Positions 1 through 4,937 of a stretch of DNA of 5,650 bases are shown in pieces (position 1 is the first letter of the stretch; every line of letters starts with the position of its first letter). This stretch comes from Methanobrevibacter sp. (GTDB lineage: Archaea; Methanobacteriota; Methanobacteria; Methanobacteriales; Methanobacteriaceae). The notes beneath the pieces were generated by a model, which was given only the letters and a program-made list of their open reading frames with translations, did no database searches and was not told the DNA's origin. The stretch covers positions 1-5,650 of the forward strand of contig JAFRCZ010000182.1 of assembly GCA_017404125.1 (NCBI GenBank), given 5' to 3'. Made by a program: the position numbers and the translations under genes.

Positions 1-18
1 AATAAAAATAAAAAATCC
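1..18 (-). terminator. Oligo-T terminator of the HAD phosphatase gene
   Basis: Directly after the TAA stop the minus strand reads GGA followed by T6, A, T5, A, TT. Archaeal RNA polymerase commonly terminates on such oligo-T tracts without a strong hairpin. The tract reaches the window edge, so its full extent is unknown. Confidence 0.6.
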
Positions 19-699
19 TTAGAAAACAGTATCCACATCAGAAATACTGTCTAAAACAATAATGTCAATGTCTTCTTCATTGACCCTTTCCTTTTCCTCT
101 TCATCCAAAGTGGAGTTTACAAGAATAGCACTCATTCCAGCATTGACTGCACCCATACAGTCTACATCCAATTTGTTTCCAACCATAATGCTTTTTTTAA
201 CATCACATGCCATTCTTCTGCATGCTTCGATATATATCTCTGGATCTGGCTTTTCGACACCTACTTCTTCTGAAGTGATTACAATATCAAAAAAGTGGTA
301 TAAGTTTAATCTGACTAATTTTTCCCATTGCTTAATGGTAATTCCATTGGTAATAGCGCCTAACTTATATCCTTTACTTTTAAGGTAAATCAATATTGCA
401 CTTGTTCTTGGGAATGGTCTTAAAAGAGCAAATTTTACATTGTGGTATGTTGTCATCCCAATAGCTACCAATAGAGGATCTTCTTTTCCTAAAACTTCCT
501 CTGTTAAGATATTGAAGTGTTTGGAATAATTTGAACCTTTATCTTTAATAATATCTTTTAATAAATCATATGCTTCATCAGGTTCTAAAGGCAAACCATT
601 ATTACACATACTTTCAATAGCCGCATGTCTTGCCAAATCAGCAAAACTTGAAGTGTCTACAAGAGTATCATCAATATCAAAAAATACAGCTTTTGTCAT
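19..699 (-). CDS. HAD-superfamily (subfamily IA) phosphatase, possible glyceraldehyde-3-phosphate phosphatase type
   Basis: A 226-residue haloacid dehalogenase-fold hydrolase, probably a cytosolic Mg-dependent phosphatase acting on a small phosphorylated metabolite. Motif I is FFDIDDTLVDT (residues 6-16), giving nucleophile Asp8 and acid/base Asp10. Motif II is the TNG at 117-119, and motif III is Lys150 in GVEKPDP. Motif IV is GNKLDVD (174-180). Residues ~15-95 form the helical cap expected of subfamily IA. Length and motif spacing fit the archaeal family related to MJ1437 and PH1421, some members of which are annotated as glyceraldehyde-3-phosphate phosphatase; the substrate here is not shown. 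The ATG at 699 is supported by GGTG five bases upstream. The family normally has Asp first in motif IV (GDxxxxD), but here it is Asn175 (codon AAC); Asp178 and Asp180 remain. It lies downstream of polB2 on the same strand with a 163-bp gap and a good TATA/BRE of its own, so it is probably transcribed separately. Confidence 0.9.
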   Translation of the reverse strand: MTKAVFFDIDDTLVDTSSFADLARHAAIESMCNNGLPLEPDEAYDLLKDIIKDKGSNYSKHFNILTEEVLGKEDPLLVAIGMTTYHNVKFALLRPFPRTSAILIYLKSKGYKLGAITNGITIKQWEKLVRLNLYHFFDIVITSEEVGVEKPDPEIYIEACRRMACDVKKSIMVGNKLDVDCMGAVNAGMSAILVNSTLDEEEKERVNEEDIDIIVLDSISDVDTVF

Positions 700-798
700 T
701 ATTACACCAAATACTATGTTTTAAGTCATTTTGTAAATCATTAAGTTCAAGAATCTTATTTTCTATAATAATCTTTAATACTATATTTCATTTTATTT

Positions 799-813
799 TA
801 TATAAAAATTCCT
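799..813 (-). promoter_or_regulatory. BRE + TATA box, promoter of the HAD phosphatase gene
   Basis: On the minus strand AGGAATT is followed directly by TTTATATA. The octamer is a consensus archaeal TATA box, and AGGAATT fits the TFB-recognition element (purine, any, AA) just upstream. Transcription would start roughly 25 bases downstream, near 776, giving a leader of about 75 nt before the ATG at 699. This is the best-formed promoter in the window, although any AT-rich spacer produces some TATA-like strings. Confidence 0.6.
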
Positions 814-862
814 AATAATTATTTATTAGACCAAATATTTCCAAATTTAAATCAATTAAGTA

Positions 863-1543
863 TTAAAAGAAAGCATCTAAACTTTGTTGTCTTTCATTAG
901 AAGATAATTCCATTAATCTCTCTTTATCATAACCTAAAGGTTCCATCATCCTTGAAACTGCAGGAATCAATTGATTTTCAATATAGTATTCCTTATCATA
1001 TTCAATTCCTTCACTATATTCATAAGGAACTGCCCTTTGGCTTATTGATCCTTTTCCCTTAGCTATTATATATTGAACAATAGTTCCTTTGCCCACCTTA
1101 ATTCCATGAGCCTCTATCTCACGAGCCGCAATGACATGGGGCCCAACCTGCTTATAGTCATCAAGATTTTTGGTAATTTGAGTATGGATAATCAGTTCTT
1201 TCCTATCAAGATTTCCAGATTTGATTTGTTTAAGAACTTTGCTGATGATTTTTTCAGCCTTTTTAACATCCCCCTCTTTTAAAATAGCCATTAAAATACT
1301 TTCCTGAGTTTTTTTAGCTATTGGTGCCCAGTCCCTTCTAACAAGTTCCAAACCTTTTGCAATGATTTTACCGTCTTCAATGACAGCATATCTCTTTTTG
1401 CTTACAAAGAATCCTCTTCTATAGAATCCTTCAAATTCCAATTCCATTGTATCCGGCAAGGATCCGTTAAAATAAGATAAAAATTTATCTTTCTGCACTT
1501 TTATCTCATTTTCAATAGCTATTTGTTCTGGGGATTCATTCAT
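863..1543 (-). CDS. polB2: DNA polymerase B small subunit (C-terminal palm edge and thumb of split PolB)
   Basis: A 226-residue protein matching only the C-terminal part of archaeal family B DNA polymerases. The order matches the end of Pfu-type polymerases: [20 protein letters not shown] (about 33-52, with the conserved KKRY), GLELVRRDW (64-72), ITKNLDDYK (123-131), GPHVIAAR (134-141) and [14 protein letters not shown] (186-199). There is no exonuclease domain and no YxDTD catalytic motif C: the protein begins about 20 residues after where motif C would be. The other catalytic residues must therefore come from a separate PolB1 subunit encoded elsewhere. This agrees with the split PolB1/PolB2 of Methanothermobacter thermautotrophicus, whose PolB2 (Mth208) is of similar length. 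The last eight residues, QQSLDAFF (219-226), are a canonical PCNA-interacting box. The ATG start has AGGTG five bases upstream, so it is a true start and not a truncation. It is divergent from the winged-helix gene across a 336-bp spacer. Confidence 0.95.
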   Translation of the reverse strand: MNESPEQIAIENEIKVQKDKFLSYFNGSLPDTMELEFEGFYRRGFFVSKKRYAVIEDGKIIAKGLELVRRDWAPIAKKTQESILMAILKEGDVKKAEKIISKVLKQIKSGNLDRKELIIHTQITKNLDDYKQVGPHVIAAREIEAHGIKVGKGTIVQYIIAKGKGSISQRAVPYEYSEGIEYDKEYYIENQLIPAVSRMMEPLGYDKERLMELSSNERQQSLDAFF

Positions 1544-1572
1544 TTTAACACCTGAAAAATAAAAATATTCTA

Positions 1573-1580
1573 TATATAAA
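1573..1580 (-). promoter_or_regulatory. Candidate TATA box of polB2
   Basis: The minus strand reads TTTATATA about 30-37 bases before the polB2 ATG. The sequence is ideal, but the distance would place the transcript start near or inside the AGGTG ribosome binding site (1549-1553), which fits poorly. Either the start lies a few bases closer to the box than usual, or the real promoter is further upstream in this AT-rich spacer. Confidence 0.3.
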
Positions 1581-1662
1581 TATATTATTTTTATCTTTTT
1601 AATAATTATGTATTGTTTAAAATTTTAATTTTTCTTCTAACTTATTTTTCTCTAATTTTCTT

Positions 1663-1739
1663 TTATCTATCTTATATCTATAATATATCTATCAAATATC
1701 TAACAATTAACTTTCAAATAGATATTGAATAGATATAAT
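1663..1739. repeat. 11-bp-phased array of ATATCTA units
   Basis: Consecutive 11-bp blocks begin at 1663, 1674, 1685, 1696, 1707, 1718 and 1729. The first four read TTATCTATCTT, ATATCTATAAT, ATATCTATCAA and ATATCTAACAA. The fifth, TTAACTTTCAA, is degenerate (8 of 11 match the third). The last two, ATAGATATTGA and ATAGATATAAT, carry the heptamer inverted as TAGATAT. One 11-bp step is about one helical turn, so copies would lie on the same DNA face, as in multi-site operators or iterons. Its position between two divergent genes suggests regulation; the binding protein is unknown. The low-complexity AT background raises the risk of chance, but the C/G position recurs in register in six of the seven blocks. 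Confidence 0.65.
1685..1736. promoter_or_regulatory. 18-bp inverted repeat (dyad) inside the array, putative operator
   Basis: The left arm 1685-1702 is ATATCTATCAAATATCTA. The right arm 1719-1736, read on the minus strand, is ATATCTATTCAATATCTA. They match at 16 of 18 positions around a 16-bp centre (1703-1718), with the axis at 1710/1711. Each arm contains two heptamers 11 bp apart, so the element could hold two dimers or a tetramer of a winged-helix-type regulator. The neighbouring regulator starting at 1880 is the obvious candidate, but this is inference only. Confidence 0.5.
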
Positions 1740-1752
1740 GAACATAAACATT

Positions 1753-1770
1753 TAATATCTAATATCTAAT
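1753..1770. repeat. Tandem TAATATC pair carrying two more ATATCTA heptamers
   Basis: TAATATC occurs twice in a row followed by TAAT, giving ATATCTA at 1755-1761 and 1762-1768. The spacing is 7 bp rather than 11, so it is out of phase with the main array, but it is the same heptamer. It lies 110-127 bp before the winged-helix start. It could be an extra binding site or a remnant of slippage. Confidence 0.4.
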
Positions 1771-1879
1771 TTAATATTAAGAATAGTAATATATATTAAA
1801 CTTAACACATTGAAGCCTTAAACAAAAAAATAAATAGAATGAAGTTTAATATAAAATAAAAACAGTTGAAGGGATTGCT

Positions 1880-2149
1880 ATGAAAGACTCTGAGAAAATT
1901 ATTATAGAATTCATCAAATTGTCGAAAAATCGAGAGAAAATATTCAAATCATTAGATGGAGAAACCTTAAAGCCAACGGATATAAGTAAGAAAACTGGCA
2001 TCCATAGTAATAATGTTAGTCGAATTTTAAGCCAATTAAGAGAAAAGGAATTGGTTCGCTTATTAAACCCCGAAACCAAACGGGGCAGATTATATGAATT
2101 GACAGAATATGGCGAAGAAATTTTGAATTTAATGAAATCTCAAAACTAA
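1880..2149 (+). CDS. Small winged helix-turn-helix transcriptional regulator
   Basis: An 89-residue basic protein consisting of one winged-helix DNA-binding domain and no ligand or membrane domain. A first helix covers about 4-25, a second LKPTDISKKTG about 30-40, the likely recognition helix SNNVSRILSQLREKEL about 43-58, and a beta-wing VRLLNPETKRGRLYELTEYG about 59-78 with basic K67, R68 and R70. The ISKKTGIHSNNVSRILSQL pattern is that of archaeal ArsR/MarR-like single-domain regulators, which usually bind as dimers. The target is unknown. It is the only plus-strand gene here, divergent from polB2 and convergent with the exonuclease III gene. The ATG is the first in its frame after a TAA at 1847-1849. 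Its ribosome binding site (GAAGGGAT, 1868-1875) is weaker than the GGTG sites of its neighbours. The array at 1663-1739 upstream makes autoregulation, or control of polB2, plausible but unproven. Confidence 0.8.
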   Translation: MKDSEKIIIEFIKLSKNREKIFKSLDGETLKPTDISKKTGIHSNNVSRILSQLREKELVRLLNPETKRGRLYELTEYGEEILNLMKSQN

Positions 2150-2173
2150 AATTCATTAAATTTAAAAAAAATA

Positions 2174-2228
2174 AAATCATTTTAAAAGCTTTTTTTAACT
2201 TAAAAATCATACAATCTTAAAATGATTT
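2174..2228. terminator. Inverted repeat between convergent genes, possible bidirectional terminator
   Basis: AAATCATTTTAA (2174-2185) is matched perfectly by its reverse complement TTAAAATGATTT (2217-2228), a 12-bp stem with a 31-nt loop. It lies between the 3' ends of the winged-helix gene and the exonuclease III gene. The stem is AT-only apart from one pair, so it is weak; T-tracts within and beside it are probably the effective signal. Confidence 0.45.
2184..2196 (+). terminator. Oligo-T terminator of the winged-helix regulator gene
   Basis: AAAAGC followed by T7, about 40 bases after the TAA stop. A second plus-strand T7 at 2235-2241 could act as a back-up. The oligo-T form is normal for archaea. 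Confidence 0.5.
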
Positions 2229-2234
2229 GAAAAC

Positions 2235-2251
2235 TTTTTTTAAGAAAAAAA
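2235..2251 (-). terminator. T-tract terminator of the exonuclease III gene
   Basis: Read on the minus strand, T7-CTT-A7 follows almost directly after the TAA stop. The T7 gives the oligo-U run, and T7/A7 can form a weak 7-bp hairpin with a 3-nt loop. Because it is symmetric it also supplies a T7 on the plus strand. Confidence 0.5.
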
Positions 2252-3028
2252 TTATATTTCTATTTCTAAAGCAATAGGACAATGATCAGAACCCATTACA
2301 TCGGATTTAATATAAGATGCCTTGACATTATCCTTAAATTCTTCATTTACAAAGAAATAATCCAAGCGCCATCCCACATTTCTTGTTCTAGCTCGAGTCC
2401 TATAGCTCCACCAGGTATATTGATCTTTTTCATTTTCATGAAGCATTCTAAAAGTATCAATATAACCATTCTCTAAAAACTTAGTTACCCATTCTCGCTC
2501 TATAGGCAAGAAACCTGAAGTCTCTTCATTTTGTTTTGGTCTTGCCAAGTCAATTTCCTTATGTGCAGTATTCAAATCACCACATATTACCAAATTGTGA
2601 CCTTTATCTCTTAAATCATTAGTATAGTCAAGGAATGCATCATAGAAATCAAGCTTATATTTCAATCTTTCATCTCCACTACCCCCGTTAGGGTAATAAA
2701 TGTTTAAAAGGGTAAATCCCTCAAAATCCAATCTTTGAAGTCTTCCTTCAATGTCAAACTTTTCAATTCCCATGCCTGAATAAACATCTTTAGGTTCAAT
2801 AGCTGTATAAGTAGCTACACCACTGTATCCCTTCCTTTCAGCAGAATTGAAATAGCTTGTATAATCTGGAATATTAACCAATTTTTTAGGCAATTGATCC
2901 ACTTGAGCCTTGGTTTCCTGAAGACATACAATATCTGCCTTTTCTTCATTGAACCAGTCCAGAAAACCTTTTTTATGAATCGCTCTAATACCATTTACAT
3001 TCCATGAAATAAGTCTAACATTTGTCAT
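2252..3028 (-). CDS. xth: Exonuclease III family AP endonuclease / DNA uridine endonuclease (Mth212 type)
   Basis: A 258-residue endonuclease/exonuclease/phosphatase-fold enzyme of base excision repair, expected to cut DNA 5' to abasic sites and to have 3'-5' exonuclease activity. The hallmarks are complete: SWNVNG with Asn10, LQETK with metal ligand Glu38, the YPNG at 112-115, GDLNTAH with Asp151 and Asn153, RLDYFF with Asp223, and terminal GSDHCP with Asp248/His249. It closely resembles Mth212 of Methanothermobacter (257 residues), which also incises directly at deoxyuridine; the [18 protein letters not shown] segment (204-221) is part of that likeness. Whether this protein cuts at dU is inferred. 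I chose ATG at 3028: a longer frame starts with TTG at 3043 but has no ribosome binding site, whereas GTGAT lies four bases before this ATG and the length then fits the family. No PIP box is visible at its C-terminus. Confidence 0.95.
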   Translation of the reverse strand: MTNVRLISWNVNGIRAIHKKGFLDWFNEEKADIVCLQETKAQVDQLPKKLVNIPDYTSYFNSAERKGYSGVATYTAIEPKDVYSGMGIEKFDIEGRLQRLDFEGFTLLNIYYPNGGSGDERLKYKLDFYDAFLDYTNDLRDKGHNLVICGDLNTAHKEIDLARPKQNEETSGFLPIEREWVTKFLENGYIDTFRMLHENEKDQYTWWSYRTRARTRNVGWRLDYFFVNEEFKDNVKASYIKSDVMGSDHCPIALEIEI

Positions 3029-3069
3029 AAAAATCACATTCAATAGTAATTAAATAAAAAGATTAAAAA

Positions 3070-3077
3070 ATTATAAA
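3070..3077 (-). promoter_or_regulatory. Candidate TATA box of the exonuclease III gene
   Basis: The minus strand reads TTTATAAT, centred about 45 bases before the ATG at 3028. A start about 25 bases downstream gives a leader of about 20 nt that includes the GTGAT ribosome binding site but barely reaches the TTG at 3043, which supports the shorter start. The surroundings are T-rich, so confidence is limited. Confidence 0.4.
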
Positions 3078-3081
3078 ATCG

Positions 3082-3117
3082 AAAAAACAATAAAAATAGA
3101 AAAATTAAAGTAAAAAA
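3082..3117 (-). terminator. T-tract terminator region of pheS
   Basis: The minus strand has three T-runs, T6 (3112-3117), T5 (3092-3096) and T6 (3082-3087), starting 27 bases after the pheS stop. Multiple oligo-T runs are typical archaeal termination signals. The likely TATA box of the next gene follows immediately, so terminator and promoter are packed end to end. Confidence 0.5.
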
Positions 3118-3143
3118 TAGAAGTTAAGAATTAAAAGAAGAAA

Positions 3144-4691
3144 TTAGTCAAACTTAACTCCTTCTTCTAAAGGAACTTCTCTTAACCAGCTAATATCACT
3201 TTTATAAAGCATTCTAATGTCAGACAAATCATATCTAATCATTGCAAGACGTTCAATACCTAAACCGAATGCTAATGCTGGAGTATTGATTCCTAAAGGT
3301 TCTAGAACTTCTGGACGGAACATTCCACAACCACCAAGTTCAATCCAACTTTCCTTTTCTTCCAAGTAGATTTCACATTCAGTGGAAAGATAGGTGTAAG
3401 GGAAATAAGCTGGTCTGAATCTTACTTCAAATCCTAATTTCTTATAGAATTCCTTTAAAGTACCTAATAAGTTTTGATAATTAATTCCAGGAGCCGCTAC
3501 AAGCCCTTCAACTTGATGGAACTCTGGCAAATGATTATAATCAAAGGTTTCTCTTCTGAACACTCTTCCTACTGAAAACATTTTAATAGGAAGTTCACCT
3601 TTTGCCAATCTTTGAGTAGAAATTCCAGTTGCATGAGTTCTTAAAACAGATTGACGAGCAATATCTGCATCCCATTTATAATTCCAACCATCTGAACCAG
3701 TGTTTCCACCGTTTTCATGAGTTTTTGCCACTCTTTCTACAAGTGCATCATCTGGCAAATCACAGGTTAATGGATTTTTAACATAAAATGTATCCTGCAT
3801 TTCTCTTGCAGCATGATCTTGAGGTTGGAAAAGGGAATCAAAATTCCAAAATGCAGATTCCAAATAATCTCCCTTATCTTCAGTAAAGCCCATATTCAAG
3901 AAGATTTCTCTAATTTCCTGAATGATTCTTCTTAAAGGATGTTCCTTACCTGGGAAAAATATAGGGTATTCAGCATTAATGTCATAAGGTCTGTATTTCA
4001 AGTCTTTCCAAGAGCCTTCCTTTAGCTGTTCATGAGTTAACTGAGTTGCCTCTTCCACTATGTCAAATCCAGTCTCCAAGATTTCTCTACCTAAGTCAGT
4101 CAATTCAAAACTGTGTAAGGTTGTTTTTTCCTCAGCAATGAGATTTTTCCTTTCCTTAAGTGCAGATAAACCTTTAGCCATATCTTCATCTAATTGTTCT
4201 TTAGATAATTGTGCCTTGTCAATAAGGGTTTTTAATACAGATTCATCATCCCCTAATTTGTCTTTGCTGGATTCTCCAACTTCTGTGATGGACAATACAC
4301 CTTTATCCATTTTAGCCCAGCTTTTACGAACTAACCAACCGATTGAGATATTTATTTCCTTTTTATCAAGATCTTCCAAGCTAGCTAAATCCTTCATAGC
4401 CAATTCTTTTTTATCTTGCAATACTTTTAGGATTCTTCTTTCAGGAAGGCCAATTTCAGCATATTTTTTACCATTTTCAGTTAAACTAAATTTAGCTTTT
4501 GTATCTTTATTTACTACAATGATTCCTTTAGAAGATAATGAACCTGCAGCACTCATAACTGACTTGATATTTAAACCAGTATTTTCAGCTATTTCATCAG
4601 GACTTGCATTTTCATTAATCTCTAACTCTTTCAATAGCTTTTTTTCATAAATATGCAATTCATTAATGATTTTATTAATATCTTCACTCAT
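3144..4691 (-). CDS. pheS: Phenylalanine--tRNA ligase alpha subunit, archaeal type
   Basis: A 515-residue catalytic alpha subunit of the (alpha-beta)2 PheRS, which activates phenylalanine with ATP and charges tRNA-Phe in the cytosol. The N-terminal ~210 residues form winged-helix units (about 16-80, 82-145 and 150-206), each with a TExG or TDLG-type wing ([23 protein letters not shown]). These are typical of archaeal/eukaryotic PheS and help bind tRNA. The class II core follows: [10 protein letters not shown] (251-260), [15 protein letters not shown] (283-297), [11 protein letters not shown] (350-360), motif 2 at [18 protein letters not shown] (375-392), [13 protein letters not shown] (451-463) and motif 3 [13 protein letters not shown] (475-487). 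It is full length and intact. The ATG start has TGGTG five bases upstream. The beta subunit gene pheT, needed for activity, is not next to it on either side in this window. Gaps of 115 and 246 bp suggest its own transcript. Confidence 0.97.
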   Translation of the reverse strand: MSEDINKIINELHIYEKKLLKELEINENASPDEIAENTGLNIKSVMSAAGSLSSKGIIVVNKDTKAKFSLTENGKKYAEIGLPERRILKVLQDKKELAMKDLASLEDLDKKEINISIGWLVRKSWAKMDKGVLSITEVGESSKDKLGDDESVLKTLIDKAQLSKEQLDEDMAKGLSALKERKNLIAEEKTTLHSFELTDLGREILETGFDIVEEATQLTHEQLKEGSWKDLKYRPYDINAEYPIFFPGKEHPLRRIIQEIREIFLNMGFTEDKGDYLESAFWNFDSLFQPQDHAAREMQDTFYVKNPLTCDLPDDALVERVAKTHENGGNTGSDGWNYKWDADIARQSVLRTHATGISTQRLAKGELPIKMFSVGRVFRRETFDYNHLPEFHQVEGLVAAPGINYQNLLGTLKEFYKKLGFEVRFRPAYFPYTYLSTECEIYLEEKESWIELGGCGMFRPEVLEPLGINTPALAFGLGIERLAMIRYDLSDIRMLYKSDISWLREVPLEEGVKFD

Positions 4692-4729
4692 CTAAACACC
4701 AGATGCATTTTTATAAATTATCGAATAAG

Positions 4730-4738
4730 TTTTAAATT
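4730..4738 (-). promoter_or_regulatory. Candidate promoter of pheS
   Basis: The minus-strand TAATTTAAA is centred about 43 bases before the pheS ATG, which would give a short leader including the GGTG site at 4697-4700. A prettier TTTATAAA lies closer, but it is only about 22 bases from the ATG and would put the start inside the gene. The whole 4692-4937 spacer is AT-rich, so this is a weak call. Confidence 0.25.
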
Positions 4739-4839
4739 AAATATTTAAATTAATAATCATTAGAATTTGATTATTTCTTTAAATAACTATTATTTCATAA
4801 TATTATAATATATCTCTAATCTAATTAATAAATATATTT

Positions 4840-4892
4840 AAAAAATAGAAAATAAAAATAAAAATTTAAAAAAAGTTTTTAAAATAAAAAAA
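4840..4892 (-). terminator. T-tract terminator of the CitG-like gene
   Basis: The minus strand carries T7 (4886-4892), T7 (4868-4874) and T6 (4840-4845) starting about 45 bases after the TAG stop. This cluster of oligo-T runs would end the CitG-like transcript before pheS. The rest of the 246-bp spacer shows only AT-rich sequence and no gene. Confidence 0.5.
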
Positions 4893-4937
4893 GAAATGAA
4901 TCCTAATTAAAATAAATAATAAAGAAAAAAATTCTAA

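Larger units (their letters stand above)
1544..1879. other. 336-bp non-coding divergent intergenic region
   Basis: There is no convincing reading frame on either strand. Besides the ribosome binding sites and possible promoters at its two ends, the region holds a pyrimidine-rich plus-strand stretch (about 1631-1672), an 11-bp-phased array (1663-1739), a tandem heptamer pair (1753-1770) and a short palindrome TTAATATTAA (1771-1780). It separates polB2 (minus) from the winged-helix gene (plus), so any protein binding here could control both. No tRNA-like or GC-rich structured RNA was seen. Confidence 0.8.

Noticed and set aside
62..388. A 108-codon plus-strand frame opposite the HAD gene
   Set aside because: It is antisense to well-conserved HAD motifs and its Ser-rich translation resembles no family.
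721..741. Six-codon upstream frame (MIYKMT) in the HAD leader
   Set aside because: No ribosome binding site precedes it, and such mini-frames arise easily in AT-rich sequence.
1663..1739. CRISPR array or insertion-element end
   Set aside because: The units are 11 bp and contiguous, with no ~30-bp repeats, unique spacers, cas genes, transposase or target duplications nearby.
1544..1879. Replication origin, given iteron-like repeats next to a polymerase gene
   Set aside because: There is no cdc6/orc1 gene here and no recognisable archaeal origin-recognition box; the AT-rich repeats alone are better read as an operator.
4060..4650. A 196-codon open frame on the plus strand opposite the pheS N-terminal region
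   Set aside because: It lies wholly antisense to the intact, conserved pheS, its translation is low-complexity Ser/Leu-rich, and no ribosome binding site was identified; it is a shadow of PheS codon use.
4692..4937. Possible small RNA or gene in the spacer before pheS
   Set aside because: Only AT-rich sequence, T-tracts and a weak promoter candidate are seen, with no GC-rich structured segment and no convincing frame.
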